Assembly: GCA_964459305.1 (NCBI GenBank)
Contig: CAYWNA010000014.1
Coordinates: forward strand, 1 to 64,000
Reading direction: 5' to 3'
Length of the DNA stretch: 64,000 nucleotides
Source of the DNA: CAYWNA01 sp964459305
GTDB lineage: Bacteria; Planctomycetota; Planctomycetia; Pirellulales; Pirellulaceae
Part shown: positions 48,561 through 56,900 of the stretch, one piece after another
Numbering within the stretch: the stretch's first letter is position 1
How the letters are laid out: every line of letters starts with the position of its first letter
Program-made: the position numbers and the translations under genes
The notes under the pieces: model-generated
What the model saw: only the letters and a program-made list of their open reading frames with translations
What the model was told of the DNA's origin: nothing
The model's database searches: none

Positions 48561-49314
48561 TTCGATGCAAAACACGTTTATAGTCGCCACCTCGGTGTGC
48601 GTGTTTTGGTCGGTGCTGGTCTCCACCGCGGCGGTCATGCTGCGCCCCCTGCAAGAAGCCAACAAGGTAGAAGAGCGGAAGCGGAACATCCTGCTTGCCG
48701 CCGGTCTGTACGACGAGAATCAACCCTTGGACGAATTGTTCAAACAGGTCGACGCGAAAATCGTGGACCTGGAGACGGGCGAATACAAGACCGACTTGGA
48801 TCCCGAACAGTTCGACCAACGGGCCAGCGCCAAGGATCCGGAATTGAGCAAGGCGATCGAAGCGGGCATCGACAAGGCCAAGATCAAACGGCGTGAGAAG
48901 TATTCCTTTGTCTACTTGGTAGAGAAGGACGGCAAACCGGACCAGGTGGTTCTGCCGATCAACGGCAAAGGACTGTGGTCGACGCTGTACGGCTTCATCT
49001 CGCTGGGCGCCGATATGCGGACGATCCGAGGAATCACCTTTTACGAGCACGGCGAAACCCCGGGGCTTGGCGGAGAGGTGGACAATGACCGATGGAAGGC
49101 CCAGTGGAATGGCAAATTCGCATTTGACGAGGATGGCGAGGTCAAGATCGAAGTGATTCGCGGCACGGTCGATCCCGGTCAGGAAACCGCGGCGTATCAG
49201 ATTGACGGGCTGGCAGGCGCAACGATCACGGCGCGCGGCGTGAGCAATCTCGTGCAGTACTGGCTGGGCGACGATGGCTTTGGGGCATTCTTGGTGAAAC
49301 AGCGGGCATCGTAA
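48550..49314 (+). CDS. nqrC: Na+-translocating NADH:quinone reductase subunit C
   Basis: 254 residues, starting inside the end of nqrB. An N-terminal membrane helix (TFIVATSVCVFWSVLVSTAAVML) anchors a soluble domain with GETPGLGGEVD and the FMN-binding DGLAGATITARGVSNLV, in which the Thr receives FMN through a phosphodiester. The motif has LAGAT where many relatives have LSGAT. It links electron flow between NqrB and the iron centre of NqrD/E. Confidence 0.94.
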   Translation: MQRDSMQNTFIVATSVCVFWSVLVSTAAVMLRPLQEANKVEERKRNILLAAGLYDENQPLDELFKQVDAKIVDLETGEYKTDLDPEQFDQRASAKDPELSKAIEAGIDKAKIKRREKYSFVYLVEKDGKPDQVVLPINGKGLWSTLYGFISLGADMRTIRGITFYEHGETPGLGGEVDNDRWKAQWNGKFAFDEDGEVKIEVIRGTVDPGQETAAYQIDGLAGATITARGVSNLVQYWLGDDGFGAFLVKQRAS

Positions 49315-49365
49315 TCATCGGTCATTCGGACTTAAGCATCCGCAAAGGTTGCGGGAGACGGAAAC

Positions 49366-49992
49366 ATGGCAGAGCCAAAAGCGAAAGAGGTGTTGCTGAA
49401 TCCGATATTCAACAACAACCCGATCGCTTTGCAGGTATTGGGGATTTGCTCGGCCCTGGCCGTGACCACCAAGATGCAGACGTCGGTGGTGATGTGCGGG
49501 GCGGTGCTCTTTGTGACGGTGTTGTCCAATGTTTCGGTCAGCGCGATTCGAAGCCGGATCCCCACTAACATCCGGATCATTGTGCAAATGACGATCATCG
49601 CGTCACTGGTGATCATCGTGGACCAGTTTCTGAAGGCTTATATGTTCGATGTCAGCAGGCAATTGTCCGTGTTCGTGGGCCTGATTATCACCAACTGTAT
49701 CGTCATGGGCCGGGCGGAAGGCTTCGCCATGAAGAACAACGTCAAGATGAGTTTGCTGGACGGCATCGGCAACGCCCTGGGATACAGCGTGGTCCTGGTG
49801 ATCGTAGCATTCCTCCGAGAATTGTTCGGATCGGGGAAGCTGTACGGCTTCGAGATCCTCAAGCTGACAACCGAAGGCGGCTGGTACGTGCCCAACGGCC
49901 TGATGCTGTTGTCACCCAGTGCGTTTTTCATCATTGGCTTCCTGATCTGGGCCCTACGCGCCTGGAAGCCGGACCAGTGTGAGGAGGCGTAG
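49366..49992 (+). CDS. nqrD: Na+-translocating NADH:quinone reductase subunit D
   Basis: 208 residues, almost entirely membrane helices. Family blocks are LGICSALAVTTKMQTSVVMC, FVGLIITNCIVMGRAEGFAM and GIGNALGYSVVLVIVAFLRELFGSG. NqrD pairs with NqrE, and Cys residues in both hold an iron centre; the Cys in LGICSAL and NCIVMGR fit this. nqrE starts one base after its stop. Confidence 0.94.
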   Translation: MAEPKAKEVLLNPIFNNNPIALQVLGICSALAVTTKMQTSVVMCGAVLFVTVLSNVSVSAIRSRIPTNIRIIVQMTIIASLVIIVDQFLKAYMFDVSRQLSVFVGLIITNCIVMGRAEGFAMKNNVKMSLLDGIGNALGYSVVLVIVAFLRELFGSGKLYGFEILKLTTEGGWYVPNGLMLLSPSAFFIIGFLIWALRAWKPDQCEEA

Positions 49993-49993
49993 G

Positions 49994-50611
49994 ATGATCG
50001 AACATTACTTGGGCCTCCTGGTTCAGTCCATCTTCGTCGAGAACCTGGCGCTGTCGTTCTTCCTCGGCATGTGCACGTTCCTGGCGGTTTCCAAGAACGT
50101 CAAGACGGCTTTGGGGCTGGGCATCGCCGTGATTGTCATCCAGACGATCACCGTGCCGGCCAACAACCTGATTTACCACTGCCTGCTCGAGCCCGGCGCC
50201 CTCTCATGGCTCGGCAGCACGTTTGAAGAAGTGGATCTGACATTTGTCGGCTTGATCAGCTACATCGGCGTGATCGCCGCCATGGTACAGATCCTGGAGA
50301 TGACCCTGGATCGCTATTTCCCTCCGCTGTACAACGCGTTGGGGATTTTCCTTCCTCTGATTACGGTGAACTGCGCGATTCTCGGCGGCTCGCTGTTCAT
50401 GGTGGAACGCGATTACGATTTGGCCGAAAGCGTGGTGTACGGATTCGGTTCGGGATTCGGCTGGGCGTTGGCCATCGTCGCCTTGGCCGGGATCCGTGAG
50501 AGGATGAAATACAGCAACGTGCCGCTCGGACTGCGAGGTCTGGGCATTACGTTCATCACCGTGGGTCTGATGGCAATGGCGTTCATGTTGTTTGGAGGCA
50601 TCCAGCTCTAG
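49994..50611 (+). CDS. nqrE: Na+-translocating NADH:quinone reductase subunit E
   Basis: About 205 residues from ATG 49994 (MIEHYLGLLVQSIFVENLALSFFLGMCTFLAVSK), preferred over an in-frame GTG at 49979 that overlaps nqrD. It is a paralogue of NqrD with six helices. LGMCTFLAVSKNVKTALGLG and LITVNCAILGGSLFMVERDY carry the two Cys residues expected at the shared iron site with NqrD. A repeat-bearing spacer separates it from nqrF. Confidence 0.94.
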   Translation: MIEHYLGLLVQSIFVENLALSFFLGMCTFLAVSKNVKTALGLGIAVIVIQTITVPANNLIYHCLLEPGALSWLGSTFEEVDLTFVGLISYIGVIAAMVQILEMTLDRYFPPLYNALGIFLPLITVNCAILGGSLFMVERDYDLAESVVYGFGSGFGWALAIVALAGIRERMKYSNVPLGLRGLGITFITVGLMAMAFMLFGGIQL

Positions 50612-50728
50612 ACAAAATCCGAAACTCGAAATCCGAAATTCGAAACAAATTCAAAAACGAAAATCCGAATAATCAAAACTGGGACGGCTGACTGCTGATC
50701 GCTGAACCCTGACTGCTGAATCCTGACG
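50612..50728. repeat. A/T-rich direct repeats in the nqrE-nqrF spacer
   Basis: The 117-base spacer contains repeated AAATCCGAAA/AAATTCGAAAC units, then repeated GACTGCTGA units. It is the only gap above about 50 bases inside the nqr operon. No promoter is evident within it. Confidence 0.65.
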
Positions 50729-51952
50729 ATGTTAGAAATCCTCCTGGGCGTAACGATGTTCACCGGCGTTGTATTGGCGCTGGTGGTAGTAATCTTGGCT
50801 GCCAGATCCAAACTGGTCGCCTCGGGCGACGTACAGATTCTGGTGAATGACCAGAAGTCGCTGACCGTGCCGGCCGGTGGCAAACTATTGGGCAGTCTGG
50901 CGAGTGCCGATATTTTCGTGTCCTCCGCATGCGGTGGCGGCGGAACATGCGCGCAGTGCGGTGTCGTGGTATTCGAGGGCGGTGGCGACATCCTTCCGAC
51001 CGAACGGATGCACATTAACCGGCGCCAGGCACGCGAAGGGCACCGTCTCTCCTGCCAAGTGGCCGTCAAGCAGGACATGAAGATCGAGGTGCCGCCGGAG
51101 GCTTTGGAAACGAAGCGCTGGCCGTGCAAGGTACGGTCAAACCGCAACGTGGCCACGTTTATCAAGGAACTGGTGCTGGAACTGCCCGAAGGCGAGGCGG
51201 TGGATTTCAAGGCGGGCGGATACATTCAGATCGAGGCGCCGGCCCATCGGGTGTCGTACAAGAGCTTCGATGTCGACGAGGAATACCGTCCCGACTGGGA
51301 CAAGTACGATTTGTGGCGATACGAATCGGTAGTCACCGAGCCGGTAGTGCGGGCCTATTCGATGGCAAACTACCCGGGCGAGCGAGGCATCATCATGCTG
51401 AACGTGCGCATCGCCAGCCCGCCGCCGCGAGCGCCCGAAGGCACGCCGCCCGGCCAGATGTCGTCGTTCATCTTCGACCTCAAGCCCGGCGACGAAGTCA
51501 CCATCTCCGGTCCCTTTGGCGAGTTCTTCGTCAACGACACCGACGCCGAGATGGTGTACATCGGAGGCGGTGCCGGCATGGCGCCGATGCGGAGTCATAT
51601 CTTCGAGCTGTTCAAGACTCGCAAAACGTCCCGCAAGGTGTCCTACTGGTACGGCGGACGCAGCGCGTGTGAACTGTTCTACATGGAGCACTTTGCCGAG
51701 ATCGAAAAGGAGTTCCCGAATTTCTCGTTCAACATCGGGCTCTCGGAACCCTTGCCGGAAGACCATTGGACCGGCTACACCGGGTTCATTCATCAAGTGC
51801 TGTACGAGAACTATCTGAAGGATCACCCGGCGCCGGAAGATATCGAATACTACATGTGCGGTCCCCCAATGATGAACGCCGCCGTCTTCAAGCTGCTTGA
51901 TGACCTGGGCGTCGAAAGAGAGAATATTTTCTTCGACGACTTCGGCGGTTAG
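50729..51952 (+). CDS. nqrF: Na+-translocating NADH:quinone reductase subunit F
   Basis: 407 residues. An N-terminal helix (VTMFTGVVLALVVVILAA) anchors a 2Fe-2S ferredoxin domain with SSACGGGGTCAQCGVVV and a fourth Cys in HRLSCQVAV. The FAD domain follows (RAYSMANYPGE, the flavin-binding RxYS motif), then the NADH-binding part (YIGGGAGMAPMRSHIFE, YYMCGPPMMNAAVFKLL). It takes electrons from NADH into the complex. It ends 11 bases before apbE. Confidence 0.95.
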   Translation: MLEILLGVTMFTGVVLALVVVILAARSKLVASGDVQILVNDQKSLTVPAGGKLLGSLASADIFVSSACGGGGTCAQCGVVVFEGGGDILPTERMHINRRQAREGHRLSCQVAVKQDMKIEVPPEALETKRWPCKVRSNRNVATFIKELVLELPEGEAVDFKAGGYIQIEAPAHRVSYKSFDVDEEYRPDWDKYDLWRYESVVTEPVVRAYSMANYPGERGIIMLNVRIASPPPRAPEGTPPGQMSSFIFDLKPGDEVTISGPFGEFFVNDTDAEMVYIGGGAGMAPMRSHIFELFKTRKTSRKVSYWYGGRSACELFYMEHFAEIEKEFPNFSFNIGLSEPLPEDHWTGYTGFIHQVLYENYLKDHPAPEDIEYYMCGPPMMNAAVFKLLDDLGVERENIFFDDFGG

Positions 51953-51963
51953 AGCAACAGACG

Positions 51964-53028
51964 ATGCGGTTATCGAACGCGACGTGGAAGTGCCTGCGAC
52001 TTGGAATGCTCGCCGTTCTTTGCTTGGTAGGGTGCCGCGACAATACCAGCGTCAACAGCAACCCTCTCTCCCTCTCCATTTCCGGATCCACGATGGGGAC
52101 GTGGTACAACGTCAAGGTATCGCGGCCTCCGCAGGAATTGACCGCCGAACAGTTGCAGTCCGGCGTCGATGCGCGTTTGGAGGAGATCAACCGCGGGATG
52201 TCGACGTATCTACCGGAGTCTGAGATTTCCCAATTCAACCGCTTTCGTGGTGAGGATTGGTTCGAAGTCTCGTTGGATACGGTTACTGTTGTCGCCGCGG
52301 CACTCGACGCAAGCGAGCGTACCAATGGCGCCTTCGATGTTACAGTAGGCCCGCTGGTTAACCTGTGGAGCTTCGGCCCGGAAGACCAACCGGAACGAGT
52401 CCCCACGGACGACGAAATTGCAGATGCCAGGGCAGCAGTCGGCTTCCGCCGCGTTGAAGCTCGGCGCCAACCGCCCGCGTTGCGGAAGACGCTTCCGGAC
52501 GCTTACGTCGATCTGTCGGGCATCGCCAAGGGATTCGCGGCAGACGCCGTCGCGGAATTGTTGCAGCAACGAGGGGCCACGCGATTCATGGTCGAGATCG
52601 GCGGCGAGGTGCGTACGGGCGGCCGGAAGGACGATGGAACGCCGTGGCGGATTGGCATCGAACGTCCAGCCAGCGCCATGCGAGACTACGACCAGGTGGT
52701 CGAGCTTGAACATTGCGCCCTGGCCACGTCAGGTGACTACCGCAATTACTTCGAGCGGGATGGCCGGCGATATTCACACACCATCGATCCACGCACGGGA
52801 TGCCCGGTCGAGCACAAACTCGCGTCGGTCTCGGTTATCGCAACAGACTGCATGTTCGCTGATGCCATGGCCACCGCGCTGACCGTGATGGGCCCGGACG
52901 ATGCTTATCAGCACGCACAGGAAAATGACCTCGACGTTTTGTTGATCATCCGCGGGCCTGACGGGTTCGAGGAAAAGGCCACCGATGGCTTCATGAAACA
53001 CTTGGTCCGAAAGACACCCGAAAGATGA
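51964..53028 (+). CDS. apbE: FAD:protein FMN transferase (ApbE), lipoprotein
   Basis: 354 residues with a lipoprotein signal (MLAVLCLVGC, lipobox Cys near 25), so it acts at the outer face of the membrane. ApbE moves FMN from FAD onto Thr in NqrB and NqrC. Family blocks are GSTMGTWYNV, NGAFDVTVGPLVNLW, YVDLSGIAKGFAADAVAELL, FMVEIGGEVRTGG, TSGDYRNYFE and SHTIDPRTGCPVEH. The Mg-binding Asp lies in CMFADAMATALTVMG. Its position after nqrF matches its role in maturing the complex. The stop overlaps the nqrM start by 4 bases. Confidence 0.93.
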   Translation: MRLSNATWKCLRLGMLAVLCLVGCRDNTSVNSNPLSLSISGSTMGTWYNVKVSRPPQELTAEQLQSGVDARLEEINRGMSTYLPESEISQFNRFRGEDWFEVSLDTVTVVAAALDASERTNGAFDVTVGPLVNLWSFGPEDQPERVPTDDEIADARAAVGFRRVEARRQPPALRKTLPDAYVDLSGIAKGFAADAVAELLQQRGATRFMVEIGGEVRTGGRKDDGTPWRIGIERPASAMRDYDQVVELEHCALATSGDYRNYFERDGRRYSHTIDPRTGCPVEHKLASVSVIATDCMFADAMATALTVMGPDDAYQHAQENDLDVLLIIRGPDGFEEKATDGFMKHLVRKTPER

Positions 53029-53255
53029 AACTCTTCGCTATCACATTCATCGTCTTCGCCGTGGCGTTCCTATGCTTGTCCGCGCGTGCCATATGCGGCA
53101 AGACTCGCCTGAAAGGCTCTTGCAGCGATTTGGACGGTAGCTGTGACCATCAAGGCGATGCAAGATGTGGAAACTGCACCTGCCCATCGCCGACGGACGC
53201 CGACGGGCCTGAAGCAGATCTGGCGACCAGCGAGAGGCCGACCGCATCCGGATAG
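53025..53255 (+). CDS. nqrM: Na+-NQR maturation protein NqrM
   Basis: 76 residues. A membrane helix (LFAITFIVFAVAFLCLSARAICG) is followed by a short Cys-rich tail (LKGSCSDLDGSCDHQ, then CGNCTCPSP). NqrM (DUF539) delivers iron to the NqrD/NqrE site; most relatives carry GSCGGL, here GSCSDL, a small variation. It starts in the stop of apbE, closing the operon. The C-terminal 20 residues are not family-typical and could vary. Confidence 0.85.
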   Translation: MKLFAITFIVFAVAFLCLSARAICGKTRLKGSCSDLDGSCDHQGDARCGNCTCPSPTDADGPEADLATSERPTASG

Positions 53256-53309
53256 CTGCTGTACGGTACGCCTCATCCACCCTTGTCGTCCGGGCGCAGG
53301 GATACGTCT

Positions 53310-53377
53310 GTAGCTGGATTCGCAAGAATTCAGACGAATTACGCCCACATCGCCTGAATTCTTGCGAATCCAGCTAC
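53310..53377. repeat. Palindrome, family F (copy 2, perfect arms)
   Basis: Arms 53310-53333 and 53354-53377 are perfect 24-base inverted copies (GTAGCTGGATTCGCAAGAA at the outer end). Nearly the same arm is at 28373-28434. Both complete copies lie just upstream of a BlaI promoter, at about 103 and 32 bases before the TTGAC element. They may do no more than mark similar insertion-prone spacers. Confidence 0.92.
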
Positions 53378-53408
53378 GAGGTTTGTCGACGAATCCTTGC
53401 CGTCCCTA

Positions 53409-53458
53409 TTGACGACACCTGACGTCATTGGCTAGAATTACTGACGTCAGGTGTCGTC
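53409..53458 (+). promoter_or_regulatory. Promoter with overlapping BlaI-type operator of locus 2
   Basis: TTGACG at 53409-53414 and TAGAAT at 53433-53438, spaced 18 bases, form a promoter. Perfect 17-base inverted repeats at 53411-53427 and 53442-53458 (GACGACACCTGACGTCA and its complement) enclose it. The inner end of each arm is the 8-base palindrome TGACGTCA, so each arm can also be read as one dimer site. Repressor bound here would cover the -35 and the start. Confidence 0.8.
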
Positions 53459-53495
53459 ACGCTGCTCAACAGACCATCCACAAGGAGTCCGCCGG

Positions 53496-53906
53496 ATGCC
53501 GGAACCGGAAGGCAAACTCACGGCCGTTCAACACGAGATCATGCAAGTGCTTTGGCAGCGAAGTGAGAGCGGAGCCACCGCCAGCGAGATATGGCAACAG
53601 ATTAGCGCCGACCGCGCTGTGGGGCGCACCACCGTTCTAAAGCAGATCCAACGTCTGGAACAACGTAGGTGGCTTTTGCGGACGGGAGATGCAGGTGTCG
53701 CTCGCTACGTCGCGGCCTTGGATCAGCAGCAGACCGCGAAGATGTTGGCGGCCGAGTTTGTGGATGATTTCTTCGACGGCTCGTTGTGCGATTTGGTGAT
53801 GAGTGTGCTGGGGTCGCGAAAGCTCCAGGCTGGCGACGTACAGCGTTTGCAGCAACTCCTGGACGATCACGCCGCCGGGCGCGGTGAGAGGAGGAAGCGG
53901 ACATGA
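53496..53906 (+). CDS. BlaI/MecI-family transcriptional repressor (locus 2)
   Basis: 136 residues from ATG 53496, with AAGGAG 9 bases upstream; earlier in-frame codons are within the operator region. The winged helix reads LTAVQHEIMQVLWQRSESGATASEIWQQI, then GRTTVLKQIQRLEQRRWLLRTGDAGVARYVAA. A helical tail (FVDDFFDGSLCDLVMSVLG) should mediate dimerisation. Its stop overlaps the M56 gene start by 4 bases, exactly as in locus 1. The two BlaI proteins are clearly different in sequence, and their candidate operators also differ (TGACGTCA type here, CTAATTAATT type in locus 1), which suggests separate circuits. Confidence 0.9.
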   Translation: MPEPEGKLTAVQHEIMQVLWQRSESGATASEIWQQISADRAVGRTTVLKQIQRLEQRRWLLRTGDAGVARYVAALDQQQTAKMLAAEFVDDFFDGSLCDLVMSVLGSRKLQAGDVQRLQQLLDDHAAGRGERRKRT

Positions 53907-56900
53907 ATTCGATCGAGCCTTTTCTGCCGACTCCGCAGACGGTGCTGTATTTGGGGAACCTCGCCCTCGCGGTGCTATGGTCGTGCGGCGCGGGTTTGCT
54001 GGGGGCGTTCGTCTGTCGGCGGCGGTTGGCGCCGACTCGCCATAGCCTGGTTTTGCTGAGTTTGGTGTTGGTTGTGGCTTCGCCCGCGTTGGTTTGGCTG
54101 GCGGGCCAAGCTGGGATTGGTCAGTTGCAGGTTGCGCTGAGCGCACATGGCGACTCCGCCGCCAATCCGGACGTCGTCCCAGACGCACAACACACGACCC
54201 TCGATGTCCCAGAAGAACCACGGGCGATGGAGACAGACACGGTACGAGAACGCCCGGCCTTCGTCAGGGAGCGCCCCATGATTATTCCCGGCGCACCGGC
54301 GGAACTACTGCACAACTCGCCTTCCGAACCGCTTCGACTGGTCGACCAGAGGGCAAATCCGCCAGAGACGCGTTCCGCTGCCACAGCAGTGTGGTGGTGG
54401 CCGATCGCACAAGGACTCTCGCTGGTATGGGCGTTGGGCACGGCGGCCAGCCTAGTCGGGCTGGCCCGCAGCTTTGTGCGTCTGGCCGCGTTTTGTCGCG
54501 GACTGCGGGAGCAGCCGGATGGCGGCATGCGGCAAGCGGTGGCGCACGCCGCGGCGCAGCTGGGACTCGAACGCGTTCCGAGGCTGTTCATCTCGGCCCA
54601 GGCCGTTGCGCCCGTCACGTTGGGACTGTTTCGGCCTGCCATCGTGCTGCCAGAAGGATTTGCAGACGATTTGCCTCGGAGCCAGCTTGACGCCGTGCTC
54701 GTCCACGAAATGGCTCACGTGGCCCGTCGCGATCCGTGGATCGGCCTGGCGCAACGACTGGCGGCGGCTCTCTATTGGTGGTGCCCGCCCGTGCATCGGC
54801 TCAACAGGCACCTTGCCGATTTGCGCGAGGAACTGTGCGACAACCACGTGCTCCGCAGTCAAGGCGACGGAGCAGATTTTGCCGAGGTGCTGGTGAAGCT
54901 TGCCAAGCGCGTCGTCAAGCCGACGCCGTTGCCGGGTACGGTAAGTGTATTCGAATATCGGCGAGCTCGCGAGCATTCGCTCGCCCTCGAACATCGCGTC
55001 CGCAGATTGCTTTCCACGGAGACAATTCCGATGACCCGCATGAATCGTATTGGCATGGCGTTGGTGGTCCTTGGGGGATTGGGGATGACGGTTTTGGTTT
55101 CCCTGTCACACGTTCGTGCTGCCGAGGAGGATGCCCCGGCAGCGGATGTCGGCGTGACGGACTCGCCTGCGAGCGTGCCCAATGCGAGCGAGAACGAGCC
55201 GGTAGCGGACGCCCCCGCCAAACCGAACGAGATGCTCGAAGCAACCGAGACTAGTCTAGACCCGGCGGCCGTGATTGCGGAGATCGAGCGACTGGGCGGA
55301 GGAGTTACGCATGACGAGGAAAGCCCCGGGAGGCCGGTGATCGGAGTAATGCTGCGCGGAGACGAGTACACGGATGCATTCCTTGAACGCCTGAAGGTGT
55401 TCGACAACCTTCAAGAGCTTGAACTCATCAGAACCCGGATCACCGAAGGCGGCGTGAAGCATTTGAAGCGGCTCGGCCAACTGCAGACCCTAATCATATC
55501 CAGAGCCCCGGTCAGCGATGCCTTTCTGCAGCGTCTTCAGGAACTGCCGCAACTCCAGCGGCTCCGCCTGAACTCGACGCAGCTTGGAAATGCAGATCTG
55601 AAGCACGTCGGCCGATTGCCCCAACTCAAAGTCTTGGGTCTATACGACAACCCGGTTACCGACAACGGGCTCCTGCATTTGATCGCCTTGACTCAGCTTG
55701 AACATCTGGGGTTGGGTAAGACGCTCGTCACCGACACGGGCTTGGAGCACCTCAGCGAATTTCCTCAACTCCAGAAGCTCGACCTCTTGGGCAACAGGAT
55801 CACGGATGCTGGACTGGAGCACCTTGCGAAACTGGCAGGGCTCCATTACTTGGACATCTCGTATACACAAGTCAGCGATAGCGGTTTGGAGCACCTTGCG
55901 GCGCTGACGGAATTCCGGGATCTGCGTCTGCGGGGAACGCAAGTCACCGGCGCGGGCTTGAAGCATGTCCGCAAGCTGACACGACTGGACTTAGGCAAGA
56001 CGCAGGTGACTGATGCCAGTTTGGAGCACCTTGAGACGTTGACGCAACTGCAGGATTTGAGCCTCGCGGTGACGGGAGTCACTGAAGCGGGCTTGAAGCA
56101 CCTCGGCGGATTGACACAAATGGTCAGCCTGGACCTTTCACGCACCAAGGTTGGCGATGCCGGACTGGCTCATCTCGATCGATTGAAGCTGCTCCAGACG
56201 CTGAAACTGTACCGTAGCAAGGTCACCGAGGCCGGTTTGGAGCATCTCGTCGGATTGACAAGCCTTGAGAAGCTGGATCTGCCCAGGTTTCCACTCAGCG
56301 ACGCCGGTCTGGCCTACCTGCAGGGATTGACACAACTCCAAGGGCTGGATCTGAAGGGGGCCAGCGTCACGGATGCGGGATTGCGGCATCTGCGCGGGCT
56401 CTCGCAGTTGCAGAAGCTGGATCTCAGCGACACGCAGATCACAGATGCGGCGTTGGAACATCTGCGCGGGCTGAGAAAACTCGTAAACCTGGATCTCAGC
56501 AACACGCAGGTCACGGGCAGCGGATTGGTTCACCTCGCGGGGCTGAAACAACTGCAGGGGCTGAGGCTGCACAGCACCCGGGTCACGGATGACGAGCTAA
56601 CACATCTTTGCGGCTTGATGCAGCTTCACGGCTTGTCGCTCCAAGACACCCAAGTCACGGACGCCGGGCTGGTACATCTGCGCGGACTTACGAAACTTGC
56701 AGGCTTGAGTCTCACCGGCACCGGGGTCACCGACGACGGGTTGAAGCACCTCCGCGGATTGACGCGACTTTGGGAACTAAGTCTCGACAAGACGGAAGTC
56801 ACGGGCACCGGCTTGGTTCACCTTCACGGGCTGACACGGTTGGAAGATCTTCACCTCGACGATTCGAAGGCCGATATAACGGCCGTCCGGGAGTTCAAGC

